64,000 nt of DNA. It comes from Hydrangea macrophylla (Eukaryota > Streptophyta > Magnoliopsida > Cornales > Hydrangeaceae). Below are positions 1 to 12,033 of this stretch, piece after piece. Under the pieces are notes generated by a model. It was not told the origin of the DNA and ran no database searches. It saw only the letters and a list, made by a program, of their open reading frames with translations. Every line of letters begins with the position of its first letter. Positions within the stretch are counted from its first letter, which is position 1. The position numbers and the translations under genes are program-made. The stretch is from positions 96,119,887 through 96,183,886 of the forward strand of contig CM066989.1 in assembly GCA_033977485.1 (NCBI GenBank), in the 5' to 3' direction.

Positions 1-857
1 ATATTTACCCCCAAACAAGCAAATTCCTTAACGATTTTTGCCCAAATCCTACTCCAAAGTATATCCTACAAGTTTTCGGCAACTGAAGGTCACTGATTAG
101 AATGAACTACCAAAATCCGATGATTAAAACGTAAATATAAGGTATAGAAACGATCATCTCACCTCCACGAGTCCGAATACGGACCACAAGCGGTGACAGA
201 ACGACGTGAATTAGACGTCGGTGTCTTGTGTTCTCTTCTCTCTCAGCGTCTCTCTTTCTTTTCTCTTTAATTTCTGTAATTCTTTCTCTTTATTTGAGAA
301 TAAACCCACGCACATGACACCTATGCATACATGCACTGAGGTATCACCAACTTTTCACTTCTTTACACTTACACCCTCCAAACTTCTTATGTTCTTATTA
401 TGAAATTCCAAAACATTCCATTAACTACCTAATTATCTAAATGGGTGTTTGTCTAAATCCCATATGGGTCCCAAACGTGGTCCCAAATATTTTGTGAAGT
501 TGCTGACGTACCTACTAATTATGAATCATTTTCATTTATACCCTTACATAGGTACCAAAACTGGTACTAAAGCTAACATATAACAATATAATATGAGAAC
601 ATCATTAAACATATTGTCATTTAATCATATAAAAATGCATCTACTCATATAAATGTAAATTTCATTATCTGGACCCTTCAGTGGGTCCCACTTCCATACA
701 TGTCCCACCTTACTGGAAACTTTCAACTGTGTTCTTTGCTAAACAATTTTCCAGTGGTGAATCCAAAGCCTCCCCTTTATCTATCATATACATTAATTAT
801 ATTAATTAATGCATATTGACATAATAATTAACCCATTTCCCGGGTACGGGTGTCACA
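1..857 (-). mobile_element. Truncated LTR of family A (Ty3/gypsy-like)
   Basis: The right edge reads GGGTACGGGTGTCACA, so on the minus strand the LTR opens TGTGACACCCGTACCC. This matches the opening of the LTR at 12052-14270 (TGTAATACCCGTACCC). Both share, in the same order, a segment with a clustered CT tract, a 'lattatgaaa' AT-rich stretch, repeated 'gtcccaaat' words and a 'taattaatgcat' stretch near this edge. The two copies are clearly diverged, so this is either an old partner LTR of that element or a related solo LTR. It is cut by the window start. No credible coding region is present. Confidence 0.7.
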
Positions 858-2065
858 CGTCGCCGTTGCCCGGGGCCGCAATAGTAATTTTGGTTTAAAA
901 GAGTGTAATCACTTTATTCTTAAGTCCTTATGACCTTGCCTAGGAAATAGAATAGTTAAAGCACTTTCGTCGCCTTTGCCTGGGGCCACAATAGCATTAG
1001 AAGTGGTAACCATTGTATTCCAGACTTGGTTGGGATATCTTGCTATCGTCACCTTCGCCCGGGGCTGTAATAGCTTGTAAACCACCAACTCTTGTGCCTT
1101 GACTATATTCATTCGAAAGGGTACTTGAGCTATCATCGCCTTAGCCCGGGGCTGCAATAGCATTTTAAATTGTAACCATTGATTTGACAGTACTTCTTGG
1201 ACCACAGCGATCCACTCAAACATGTGTGACCATATACTCGGTTAGTCTCCTCAATTAACTACACATATGTCAACTTTGACATCATGACTTGAACACGTTC
1301 ATATGAGTGTTCATGCGAGTGTATGACGTATAATATAACGAGCATAAATTATAATAGTTGAGGTATACATATAACAGCATGCATCATAACAGTTAAGCTA
1401 GACATGAATAATAGATATTTAGACAAGCGATTTCATATAACGATTCAATCCAACTACGCATATAAGTTATTCATAGCATACATTCTACAAGGTACATAGA
1501 AATATTCTAATAATATACCAAATGAGGTAGGACGACTCACCTCGATGTGAATTCGTGAATACAAGTATAGCTTCAGTCCCTACAATTCATATTAATTCAC
1601 AGAACGGCAATTAACATACATTCTGGTAATTGTGTCAAATGGGTTCCTAAACCTCAACATGATGATCTTGACATCATTCTGAGTCTAACGTCATTAACTA
1701 TACTCAAATTCATAGTCTGTCATATAATAGGCTGAATTTCTTATACCAATGTGGGTCATAACAGTAAGCTATATTTTAGACTGAGTCAGAAAGTCACTAA
1801 CTTAAGAAAATAGATCTACACGTCATTCTAGGAATTTAGGAACTACCACGTATTTTTCTGAGCTGCGATTTATTTATTACGAATTATTGAAGTCCTATTT
1901 ACATAATTATAGTCTTACGAGTCCTTTAATTATAAAATATACTTTAGGAAGACAGTCGGTCATTATAAATATTTTTTGATTAAATTCTAGAACTTAAAAT
2001 ACGCTAGTGGTATTTTCCTCCTAATTTTCGGAACTCGTTTGGTATTTAAATAAATAAAAAGTCAA
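858..2065 (-). repeat. Family X LTR segment, copy 1 (iterated GCCCGGGGC motif)
   Basis: This stretch aligns along its length with 43216-44387, differing by scattered substitutions and one indel of about 60 bases near its right end. Its first 350 bases hold four copies of a motif like TCGTCGCCTTTGCCCGGGGC followed by a 'cacaatagc' word, near 858, 967, 1045 and 1132, in otherwise AT-rich DNA. The second copy extends 41 bases further left to a TGTAACACC edge, so this copy appears cut exactly where family A LTR begins. An apparent minus-strand reading frame at 909-1223 is just this repeat translated and is not a gene. Confidence 0.65.
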
Positions 2066-4344
2066 ATTATACCATTTTCTGGAGATGACTTCTAGAAATA
2101 TTTCTCTCCATACATTAGTCATTTGCTCCAATCATTCTTGAACAAATCTCACTTGCCTTTATTAAATTTCCCCACTAGATCTCAGTGGGTGATAAAATGT
2201 CTCGCGAAAGTTCAGTTTCACTTCCATTGATTTTACAAGATTCCAGAACTTTTTCATAATCGACTACTTCCTTCTAGGATGACAAGTGCTAGTACCAACA
2301 TAATTGCGTAATTCTTTTCACATATAGGTTGTTTAACCCCCAACAAGTCTGCAGTTTCGATCAATAATCACAATCTGATTGAATCAACCTATCCAGAAAT
2401 CATTTATATGAGAGCACCTAATTCTTGCTGACTTTGGCAATCCCATCATGAAATTTACTACGATAAACATTCAGCTCAGATTGTCATTAATATCAATCAC
2501 AATAACACCATGAACCTTCATTATTTCTGCCCTTATACAACACATCGCAAAGAATGCTTTACATTTTCATCTGAAGACACATTTCTCAATATCTTAGTTG
2601 AAACTTTTACCTGATAATACTTTAATGTCAAATCAATTTTCAAGAAAACTTGTGCCCCTGTAACTAATCACTATATCATTTTATGCAATGAAATGCAATT
2701 AGTGATGTAACATACCCAATTACTAACGTAATATAAATTCAAATCTCATTATATACTTCAATATTTCTTCTGAACCCATTCCCTTGAGCTATCTTCACTT
2801 GAAGTACATACTTGACCTTGAGATTCTGATACATTTTACTATAGAGTAGATCTCAATCAATTTCCTTTCAATAATTTATCACAAATTTCTAAAGCAGAAA
2901 CCCAAATCGATCTATAAATCAACTTCTGCTCATTTATTATAGTAATGTTGGTTGACCTCAATTTATTATCATCATTCTTTCCCCAATTTCCGAAACAAAT
3001 TTCGTTTCTAACAAATTTTGAATCTTGACTCAAATCCTTTCTGAATAGTCAACGCGCACACCAAACCCCCATTGATCTCTGATTCGAGCACCCACGACCA
3101 TTTTATCTTCACCAGATTAATATAAAATTTCAAATTGTAGCTATCATGAGCTCCAACTGTTCTCTGTACCATGTATTCAATAGTCATTGCATAACTAAAT
3201 ATTTCAAGTCACGATAATTAATATGAACTTCTGGCTCGTAAGAATATCACTGTCAAATACTCAATATAGAAAGAATACCATGAACCCTAGATCTTGTACC
3301 AAATAATTTACTTCATGAAATTTCAACCATGTGTAGCATAAATTACTATTGCATCAACATATAACCCAATCCCAACACACGTATTTGCAACAAAAATTAT
3401 CAATATCATCATAGAAAAAGTCTTCACTGTAACCAATATCAGTTTCACACATTTCCTCGTATAGAAAAGAAATCTTCAATATATTTTTAATAATACCCAG
3501 TCAATGCCGTAACTTCAAATTCATGTCACCTTCATAAGTTCCGATTGATTAATTTCCAATGACACCCACGAAATCTCTATCCCTTTAAATCACATATTCC
3601 ATAAATATAACTCATCCACCCGATGTTCAACATAAAGCAAAGCTTCAAAATTCTCAAACTATTCTGACAATAGAACTTACTTGTCTAAGCTCCAATATAT
3701 AGAAATCGATATACACATTTACCCCTCCTTGTATCACTTATAGTCAATAATCAACTAATTTTGTAGTGATAATACTCAAATATGATCTAACATTCCTCAA
3801 CATCAAATTTTTTCCTATTTGCCCAAGTATGCAATGCTCTTTTAAAGGCGTCACTTGTATGTAAACAAGATCACTCGTTGATCTCCGACTGTAATCCCAA
3901 GCAACAAGCAATAAACTACCATTTTTTTGCCAATGTTAGAATTCTACACCATCATTCGTTCGGAGTGTTTCATTTCCCTATCATACTCACCTTGTAACCA
4001 AGAATATCCCAACTGAATTCCCAAGAAATAAATTGATGCTCCTTAACATGTATCCACAACAAACAGTATTTAGAATAGTATGTAGAATATCACAAGTTAC
4101 TTCCAGACCATTTTCTTACCAAAGTTATTTGGAATTCATTTTAAAATATAATATTTCAATCTAAAACTAAAGTAAAAAAGTAATGTACCCAGCTGAGCTT
4201 CCTAACCCAATAGTATTCATATAAAATCTCTCTTCATTAAATAAAAATGTTTAGACAACTTTCATATAACTAAAATATTTTCCATTAAGAAATCATTTAA
4301 ACAACAATTGAAATACCTACATTTGATTTAAACTCTTTTAACTA
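2066..4344. other. Non-coding AT-rich interior of the family A element
   Basis: No reading frame with recognisable retroelement or host motifs is seen on either strand. The plus strand is rich in A and C, so the minus (element-sense) strand is T-rich. That is the same skew seen in the non-coding interior at 47535-52450, and both behave like LARD-type interiors. No polypurine tract of the usual kind lies next to the LTR edge at 857. Confidence 0.5.
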
Positions 4345-4500
4345 TGTAAAAGCAGTTCACGTGAAAGGTAAAAGTACAGACAGCACACACTATTACACAC
4401 TATTGTTAACATGAAATTAAAAGTACAGACAGCACACACTGTTACACATTATTTATTACTGTTTATAGACTATTCCCACGTGAAAGTAGTTGTGCCGACA
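4345..4500. repeat. Left terminal repeat of the endogenous pararetrovirus
   Basis: Contains AAAAGCAGTTCACGTGAAAG followed by the word AAAGTACAGACAGCACACAC and 'tattacacactatt', then a second, more diverged copy. The same unit is found at 10403-10535. The palindrome TTCACGTGAA contains a G-box core (CACGTG). Confidence 0.75.
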
Positions 4501-4559
4501 CTAAAACCAATCTGCTGTTAATCCAGTTAGTCCGTGTCGCTATCCGAAGTGTCTGGTTC

Positions 4560-5265
4560 CTAAGGGGTCCTTATTCGATGCCTGGTGGGGTAGATGAGCA
4601 AGTGAACCCTGTACATTGGATGATCTGGGTGTGAAGTGTCCCACCCATACTGGTCATGGAAATCGGCAAGGATGCTTCTGAATAATTGGCAGTAGTCTAA
4701 AGGATACAATCCAATGTTGTGCCATGTGCTAGTTTCTTTGTGCAAGAGCTCTTGTGGTACGCTTGATGGTTCAATCTGATTGACCAGGCAAAGCTGAGTT
4801 TGCAGAAAATTGAATGTGAGGTCATTTTCAAAGGCAAGAGGATTTTTAACCCCTGTGAGTACCCCAAAAATGGGGATCCTGTGGATATCAGTTTCTCCTT
4901 GTGGGGATGTCTCTAGGTGGTCCCTGAAGGAAAAAATGATAATGCAATGCTTCCAAGAGGACTGGCTCAAGAGGTTCTACCAGTATGAGAAATCCCCAAA
5001 CAACAGGAACCATTTACCAGACGAAAAGAATTTTTGTAACTTCTGGGTAGAGCATTTGGGATTAGGCAAAGTAACGGAGCAAGAGACACTTGTTGAAAAT
5101 AATGCCAATAGTGTAAAGTTTTGCCAAATACCAAAGGAGTAAATAGGCTTCAATGGGGAAATTGTGCTGGAAGACGTGATTAAAATGTAACAGGGTTAGG
5201 AAAGGGTAAACTGGGTGGAAGGGTAGGGAGAGTAAGGGTCCAGCATCAAGGCCATACCTGGACAT
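4560..5265 (-). pseudogene. C-terminal tail of pararetroviral polyprotein
   Basis: Two open stretches (4970-4560 and 5265-5062) follow the RNase H region on the minus strand. The last runs 136 residues and ends with a stop at 4560, about 210 bases before the terminal repeat. I recognise no enzymatic motif; position alone suggests the carboxy-terminal extension of the polyprotein. Frames differ, so at least one indel separates them from the RNase H part. Confidence 0.45.
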
Positions 5266-5517
5266 AGAGTTTAAGGAAAGAATGAAGGCTTTCAGTGCTA
5301 CGGGAGATGAGGGTGGTTTCTAACAAAGAATGCTGGATATGGATAGGCATGGTTAGGACAAATGTTTCCAAATGTTCTGGTTCTGGAGGGGTGGTGGGGA
5401 GGCCAGAGGATTCTCCATGTTCAAAGACTCCAATAAGAGGGAAAAAGGGGATGGAGATCGGATTTATTTCCTTTTTAAATCGGGAAAGGAAATCGGAAAG
5501 GATATTATTTTTCCCTT

Positions 5518-6816
5518 TTATGTGAACAACGTCAAAGCTCCATTGAGAGAACCAGTTTGCCCATCGGACTGGGTGGGGGGAAGTGCTTTTTGTTTGAATT
5601 TAAGCATTTGGGGAAAACTCATAAGGTCTATTTCGATGAGAAAATGATGGCCAATTAGGTGGAATTTGAACTTGTCAATTGCCTTCATGATGGCCCGAAT
5701 TTCCTTGTAAGTGGAATGATAATGTAATTCGGCAGGGGTGAAGGCTCCACTTTTGTAGCCACAAATGCTCCGAGTTCCGTCTGGTTCCTGCTGTAATAAA
5801 ACTGCTCCCCAGTAGAAGTCAGAAGCATCTGTTTGGAAAATCCGTTTTCCATTGGAAGGAATTTTCATTTTCAAAGGGGGAAGGGTATGAGCCACCTGTT
5901 TGAGTGCTTTAACAGCTTGTGTGGCTTGTAGTGACCAAGGGAGAGCATTCTTTTTGAGAAGCAAGGAGAGGGTTTGCCGATGCCTAGCAAGGTGGGGGAT
6001 GAAGTCTGCCATATAGTTGACGATTCCAAGGAACTGTTGAACTTGTTTTGTTGAAAGATTGGAATCTGGAAAATGTTCAAGCTGAGTGGCAATGTGAGGT
6101 TGCAAAGTGTACTTTCCTTTACAAATATTCAGACCCAAAAAATCAACTGAGGGTACTCCAATCACCATCTTTTTCTAGGACAACATGATGCCACATTTGT
6201 GAACCAAAGAATGGAATTTGTGTAGGAGTAAGACATGAGACTCTGGATTTGGGGAAAAGAGAAGGATGTCATCAATGTAAATCAGTGAAGAGGAAAGGAT
6301 TGGCTCAAAAATTCAGACCATGGCTTTTTGAAATAGTGAAGGCGCTGTTTTGAGGCCAAAAGGCATGACTGTCCAGTGAAAGTGGTGGTCTGGGATACAG
6401 AACCCTGTTTTGGGTCTGTCATCTGGATGAATTCCAAGTTGCCAAAAACCAGCCTTGAGGTCAAACTTTGAAAATATCTGGGCCTGGGTTAATTGGGCAA
6501 GGAGGTTGTGGCGTTGTGGAAGGGGGAACTTGTCATCATGGAGGAAGTGGTTAAGAGGTTGATAATTTATGACAAGACGAAGTTTTCCACAAATTTATTC
6601 TACCCTTTTGTTAACGTAGAAAGCTTCACATGCCCATTGGGAAGTGGTGTTTTCGATGAGGCCTTCTTTCTGTAGTTGTGCAATTTCGGCCAAGGCAAGC
6701 TGGTAGTGATCAGGATTCATTCCTTGGTGGCTGGCTTTGGTTGGATTTATGTCCTCATTTTTTTTAAGGGAAGGGTTATGAAAAATTCTGGGTTGGTCCA
6801 TAAAGGATGAGGGCAT
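5518..6816 (-). pseudogene. Pararetroviral reverse transcriptase and RNase H (broken)
   Basis: Reverse transcriptase copies the pregenomic RNA and RNase H removes the template. The RT active site YIDD lies near 6268-6279, preceded by an MPFGLKTAP-type motif and followed by an FLGI..YMADFIPHLA thumb-like region. The RNase H motif QTDASDFYWGAVL (first catalytic Asp) follows near 5800-5840, then a TYKEIRAIMKAI helix with its Glu. The amino-terminal part (6816-6595), the centre (6464-6282) and the 216-codon carboxy part (6168-5518) are in different frames or separated by stops. It is therefore a pseudogene. The order protease-RT-RNase H without integrase separates it from Ty3 elements. Confidence 0.8.
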
Positions 6817-7529
6817 TTGTTCAGGAATTCAGAATGGGTTTCTGCACAAGAATGAGTAATGATTTCTTGTTGGATTGGCAGGAAAGTTTCAAGAGTAAAA
6901 AGGTTGGGTTGGGAGGTCCATGGTAGGAAGAAATTCTTGTATCGGAGCCCTTTTTGCACCCATGTCACTTTTGTGAGTGATTGGAGAATATCAAAACCAA
7001 TTAAAAGATCCTTTCCAGGAAGATCTGAACCATAAACACAATGTTTAATGGAGTATCCTGGGAACAGCTGGATAATGATTGGTTTGCTGATAAGAGTGAT
7101 CACAAAATTTTCTCCATTTACGGCTTTGAATGGTTTAAAGCATGTTTGCCAGTGGGATCGGGGAAGGATTGATGGATTGATGATAGAGGCTGCTACTCCG
7201 GTGTCAAAGAAGGCTATGACAGAGATAGGTTTGTCATATTTCGTTGGGACAAGAGTGACCCTAGCAAGAGGTTGGACAAGAGTGATAGTATCTAGGGAAA
7301 TATAGTGGATGTCATGGTAGGCATCAACATCAAAAAGATCAATACTCTCCTCTGGACTGTCCTCATCATAGTCAGAAATATGAGCTAGAAGTGCAAGAGC
7401 AAGTATGGTTTCATCATGTGGCTCATCATCCATGGAGAACACAGATTCAATATATGCATTATCCTCTCCCGGAGCTAGTTGTGCCAGTGCCTGGATCATA
7501 TTGGATTTTGGGGGCCTTTTTGGGGGCAC
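6747..7529 (-). pseudogene. Pararetroviral aspartic protease
   Basis: A 260-codon stretch with the retropepsin active site FFDTGVAASIINPS (Asp-Thr-Gly) near 7165-7206 and a downstream glycine-rich flap-like segment, SDLPGKDLLIGFDIL. It would cleave the polyprotein into mature units. It lies between the capsid region and the RT, as in caulimovirids. It overlaps the capsid region's end in another frame, which in a single-polyprotein virus points to a frameshift mutation rather than a real overlap. Confidence 0.75.
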
Positions 7530-8874
7530 TGTCTAGCATAATGCCCCATTTTTCTGCAGATGAAACAACGATCAGACTTGCTTTGGCCACGGAAAGATTT
7601 TTTCCTAAAATATCTCCACTTTTTCTTTTTGAAATGGAAGGGAACTGGTCTGGAGTATGCTTCTGAAAATGTTTGGATTTCTTGGAGGAGACTGGGCAAT
7701 TGCAGGTTTTTTCTTTGCATTTGATGAAAAGATCTGGTCGTGCACAAGAGTTCCCAAGCATTTTCCCTTGGTCATGAAATGTCTTAAAGAATTTTTGCTG
7801 GTTACAAAGTTTGTCAAGGGCAAGAAGAACATGCTGGTACATTTTTCCTAATGATGCTTGTGCAATTTGTTTGCCTTTTGTTTGGAGAAGGCGAGAGGTT
7901 TCTGTGCCAAGTGGTTTTGGTAGTGAGGTGAGAAAAGCCTGCTTCAGATTGACATCATTAATTCCACCTAGGAAGTAGAACAACTTAGTCACCTTGTCAT
8001 AATGTTTTTCCAAATCACTTCTTTTGAAGGAGCAGCATTTCATCCGGAGATAATCCTCACGGGCTTGGTCTTTGTGAATGTCGGGAATCCCAAGAAATTC
8101 AGTATGGATGATATTGAGAAAATCGTCAATGGAGGGCATTTGTACAAGCTGAAGTTGCCTGTATTCCCCAAGGCTGATGTACCATTGACGCAGACGTCCA
8201 TGAAATCTTGACAGACATTTGGTGATTACTGATCGTGTTGTAGCTCCTGGTTGTAAAAGTTCAGCAGTGCACCATGCATGGACTTCATAAATTTTATCTA
8301 GCCATTTGGATGGAGGAATGTTGTCAAATGAAAAGCCTTGGCTTTGGGAATTGGAGAATGGTGAATCAGTTGGGTGTTGGGGATTTGGAGGTGTTTGCTC
8401 AGGGCTAACTGGAGGGTCTTCATCAATGACTTCTTCAACTCTTGGGGATCCAGGATTTACCATATGAACTTCTGTCTGGATGTCCTTTTGAAGATCAGAA
8501 ATGTAATGTTGAAGCATGTCCTGTTCTGTGGCAGATGAAGACCAAGTATCTTCATCAACAAGGGGTTCTTCACATGAATGTTGTTGATGGATGGTGATGG
8601 GGGTAGGGGGTGTGTTCGTGGCCAAGGTTTAGAGTATAGTGGTGAGGGGATTAGGATGGCTAGTAGGAGTTTCAATAATCATGGTGGTGGCTGGAGCTGT
8701 GGATGAGGAAGAGGAAGCGGTATGTATGGCTTGGTGGGGCAAGGGTGGTGTTGGAGGTTTCCTTTTCGGACGAGCAGGTTTGGGTTCTTTAGGAAGGATT
8801 GCTGCCGTATTGAACATTCCACCAGTGGTGGAAGAAGAGGGAGAGAAAGGTAAGGGTTGTTGTTGATGTATCAT
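7459..8874 (-). pseudogene. Pararetroviral capsid (CP/gag-like) region with zinc knuckle
   Basis: The first part (8874-8629) is proline- and serine-rich and low in complexity, then ends at a stop. The next open stretch (8625-7459) has an acidic, proline-rich start followed by a helical region (WLDKIYEVHAW ... RQWY) typical of capsid/gag proteins. The CCHC zinc knuckle CFICRKMGHYARQC (near 7530-7571) binds genomic RNA, but it is read in a neighbouring frame, so an indel lies upstream of it near 7750. The knuckle, position after the movement protein and before the protease, and absence of integrase support a caulimovirid capsid. Confidence 0.7.
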
Positions 8875-9838
8875 GGGAGGAGACCAAAACAGGGTTCTGT
8901 ATCATGTTGACTGGTGTAGGAAAAATGTCTGGTTCATTCGTATCTGGTTTGGCAAATGAGATCTCAACAGTACCATCTTGCTGTGTGATGAAAGTGGGAT
9001 CAGTAAGTTGTACTGGATGAGATGGTCTTTTGTGTTGTTCATAAGAAGTTACCCAAGAGGTAGGTAACAACTTAATCAGTTCGTCTTGAGAAATTTGCCT
9101 CGGGATATGAACACATGAGGCTTGTGTGGCGGAATCTATGCTGATAAAGAGGGCCTCATCACAGGTTGATGGTTGGCTGATGTCAAAGGCATGATTTTGC
9201 AGTCTGTATGCCATTTGATAATGCAAAGTAGCCACATAAGTGTCACTGACAGAAGAAGCGCCACCAATTTGAAGTTGTACCTTCAAAGCTGAAAGAAGGT
9301 AAGGATCTTGTAATGGCATATTGAAATTTGGGAAGAATGTCAGGATCACTGTGCCAGAATTCAATGTTGTTTGGACGGTGGCGATACACGCATGTGCATA
9401 TTTGAGAAACCTAGTGTCCAGCAAAGCAATTCGGGAGACGACTGGAAGTCCCTTCTTTCCATGGAAAGTTAAGGCAAGGCGTATAGCTCCAAAATAGAGA
9501 TGGGTATAACCATGTTGTTTCCATAATGGCACAAAGGTAGCTGGAATATCAAGGTTGATCAGTTGTTCAGATTTCGTGGCTGGAATATAGCACTAGTTAA
9601 ATTTGGAGGCCTGGATATATTCTTTTAAAGAGGAAGGGCGAGGTGTAGAGAAGATTTTTTTGACAGTGGTGGTTAATGAAGTAGACGGTTTGGTGAAGGT
9701 GGAATATGGATTCAAAAAGGGGAGTTCAGTGAGAGGAACCTTATGATCTTCTGGAAGGTAATCAAACTCATAGAGGTACTCAAGTTTGGAAGTTGAACGT
9801 CTTGAAGAAGAACTTCTAGTAATAGAGGAGGAAGCCAT
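8789..9838 (-). pseudogene. Pararetroviral movement protein (30K superfamily)
   Basis: A movement protein widens plasmodesmata to let the virus pass between cells. The 9532-8789 part carries a segment with ALLDTRF, HACIATVQTTLNSGTV and LTFFPNFN, the core I know from petuvirus-type movement proteins. The amino-terminal part (9838-9593) starts with ATG at 9838 and is serine-rich. Both parts are in one frame, separated by a single TAG near 9590. A change of frame near 8850 joins it to the capsid region, as expected for one polyprotein. It is a pseudogene. Confidence 0.75.
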
Positions 9839-10210
9839 ATCTATGGTGAATAGTAAAAATGAACAGTGACTTTTTGCTATAGTGAAAAGGTGGGTAATTA
9901 GTCATATACTTAACAAATTCTGGGACTCTGATAATCCACAAAGGATTAGAAGCATGACCAAGAAGAAGATGATGGTCTGTATCAGAAGGTAAACCGAGAC
10001 AAACAACTGGGCTCAAGGTACGTTATTCTTTATAGACCAAAATCTAAAACTTAGGTAAAGAGGACCTCACACAGAAGACGGAAGAACCAAAGGAATTTCC
10101 GGTATGGAGGATCCACATAAGAGGCAACCATAGAGCATACGTTCCTTAGTTTCAGAGGGACAAAAAATGTATAGCAAAAACTAATTACCCTAGGATAAAA
10201 TTAAGCAAAC

Positions 10211-10225
10211 ATGGCTCTGATACCA
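10211..10225 (-). promoter_or_regulatory. tRNA-Met primer binding site of the pararetrovirus
   Basis: The minus strand reads TGGTATCAGAGCCAT. Its first 14 bases match the complement of plant initiator tRNA-Met's 3' end, the standard primer for Caulimoviridae minus-strand DNA synthesis. It lies about 370 bases upstream of the movement-protein ATG and 145 bases downstream of the TATA box. Confidence 0.85.
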
Positions 10226-10370
10226 AAGTTATACAATCACACAGAAGGAGATAAGATACAAAAGAAAGAAATACACAGAAGGAAATACAAAAGAAATACA
10301 CAGAAGGAAATACAAATCTTATTCAACTTCCAAACATCTCAACCCCCTGCTCCTGTTGGATGGCGTTTAT

Positions 10371-10540
10371 CCCCTTTTATAGATCACAAGGGAGAGTCAT
10401 CAAAGGGTAAAAGCAGTTCACATGAAAGGTAAAAGTACAGACAGCACACACTATTACACACTATTGTTCACGTGAAAGGTAAAAGTACAGACAGCACACA
10501 CTATTACACACTATTGTTCACGTGAAAGGGTAAAACCTTG
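10371..10540 (-). promoter_or_regulatory. Pararetroviral promoter: G-box repeats plus TATA box
   Basis: On the minus strand, tandem copies of a roughly 48-base unit with the palindrome TTCACGTGAA (G-box core CACGTG) at 10403-10535 are followed by a strong TATA box, CTATAAAAGGGG (10371-10382). A transcript starting about 30 bases downstream would begin near 10345 and contain the priming site at 10225. This is the layout of an intact caulimovirid pregenomic RNA promoter. G-box binding by bZIP or bHLH factors is known in general; use here is inferred. Confidence 0.6.
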
Positions 10541-12033
10541 TACCCAATTTGAGTCAAATCCAACCATCTCCTTTTATCAAAATATTTTTAAACAATTCCT
10601 GATTCACAATAAATCAGTTTTTTTTCCACAATATGATTTCAAAATATTTTCTACTCATTTAAACATATATAAACTCACTTAACGTTATTCAAATATCCCA
10701 GAAATTTATAATACATTATTAGTAGCTAAATCCAAAGTCTAAAAGTTTCCAGTGATATACTAGGATACCTAACAATTGCTACGGTGCAGTGCAATAGTCA
10801 GATCTCGATTGCTTACATATTAAGTACAAAGAAATAATAAGATTACTATTACCTGATGCACATGGTGGTTGAACGAATCTTGGAGTGGTTTGGATATCAA
10901 AGAGATACTACTTATTACACCTGTAAACCCATTTCGAATTCAGATCTCTGGTAGAAAATTCCGACACCCCGTAGAGCCAGTCAACCCAATTAGTTTTTCG
11001 CACAGCACAGCTACTTAGTCTTGATCCTAATCCACCAAATCCTTAACCAGAAAAGAATGATTCATAACCGTAGTGATACCCAGTCGTTAGGAACACAATA
11101 GGAAAAGTTAATACTTCTAGTTGACCCCAACTCTAGTATTCATAGTGACACGTTGGAGAACCAATCATTATTCAATAATAAGAGTGACAGCCCAAGGAAT
11201 CGAAATAAAGACATTTATGTTGAGAGATTCCTCAACAAGCCAATATAACCCAAATAGAGTTGAGAGATTCCTCAGCAACCCAAGATAACCCAAGTGACTG
11301 GATAAATCCCCAAATATCTCATCACCTCAACAAATTCAATATTTCACCCTTAATCTCAAAAGAAAATATGATAAGCTCGATAAATACTCCCAAAGATCAT
11401 TACCGAATAAAAAGAGAAATAAGAGATAACAATAATATCATATCTACTCATAGTGCCCATAATATATCATAAGGAATCCAGAATTCCCAAACTATAATAT
11501 TTGAATAGTAGAAGACCCACCATAAATAAAGAAATTCAGATACCCAATTTCTTGACAGAAATAATCTTCACTAATAATAATACCCGATAATATTCGGAAA
11601 GAAATCCATACTAATCATAACCCAATACTCAATAACCCTTCATCAAGTCAATGCCCTTGATAATATAATACCAGTCAAATCATTCTATGGTGACCAACTC
11701 AACTCTTGATTTCTTAATACAAATTCCACTAACATTCTCAAACTCAGAATTTCTTACTAAATTCTCAATCCCCCTTTCCAGCTCAATCAATTCATCATAT
11801 GAGAAAACAATTCCACTTTATACTCCATTTTTTCCACAATGAAGCTTCCAACCATCTCTCCACATATTATAATGTATAGAATGCATGCAATATGATATGC
11901 ATGCTCAACAACATTTAAATCATGTGATGTATGCATGTATGCCTTTACATGTACCTACATGTCATGATTATCATATACATGCATTTTTTTACGCGTCGTA
12001 TTCGTCTCTCATCCCCAAAGGCTCTAACCTATT
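10541..12033. other. Non-coding 5' interior of the family A element
   Basis: Between the pararetrovirus and the priming site at 12034 there are only short, motif-free open frames (for example 11260-11472) in A-rich plus-strand sequence. I see no gag. Together with 2066-4344 this makes the family A interior non-coding apart from the viral insert. Confidence 0.5.

Larger units (their letters stand above)
4345..10540 (-). mobile_element. Endogenous pararetrovirus (Caulimoviridae, petuvirus/florendovirus-like)
   Basis: On the minus strand the order is promoter, tRNA-Met priming site, movement protein, capsid region with CCHC zinc knuckle, aspartic protease, reverse transcriptase, RNase H and a C-terminal tail. 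That is the order of a single-polyprotein caulimovirid such as those in genus Petuvirus and the endogenous florendoviruses. No integrase is present and there are no LTRs. Both ends instead carry the same short unit (AAAGTACAGACAGCACACAC plus flanks), once or twice at each end, a terminal redundancy expected of an integrated circular genome. The coding region is broken by several stops and frameshifts, so it is an inactive relic. Genus is uncertain. Confidence 0.8.

Noticed and set aside
909..1223. 104-codon minus-strand frame, with a similar one at 43267-43494
   Set aside because: The product only mirrors the iterated GC motif of family X; start and composition are not gene-like and the conservation is at DNA level.
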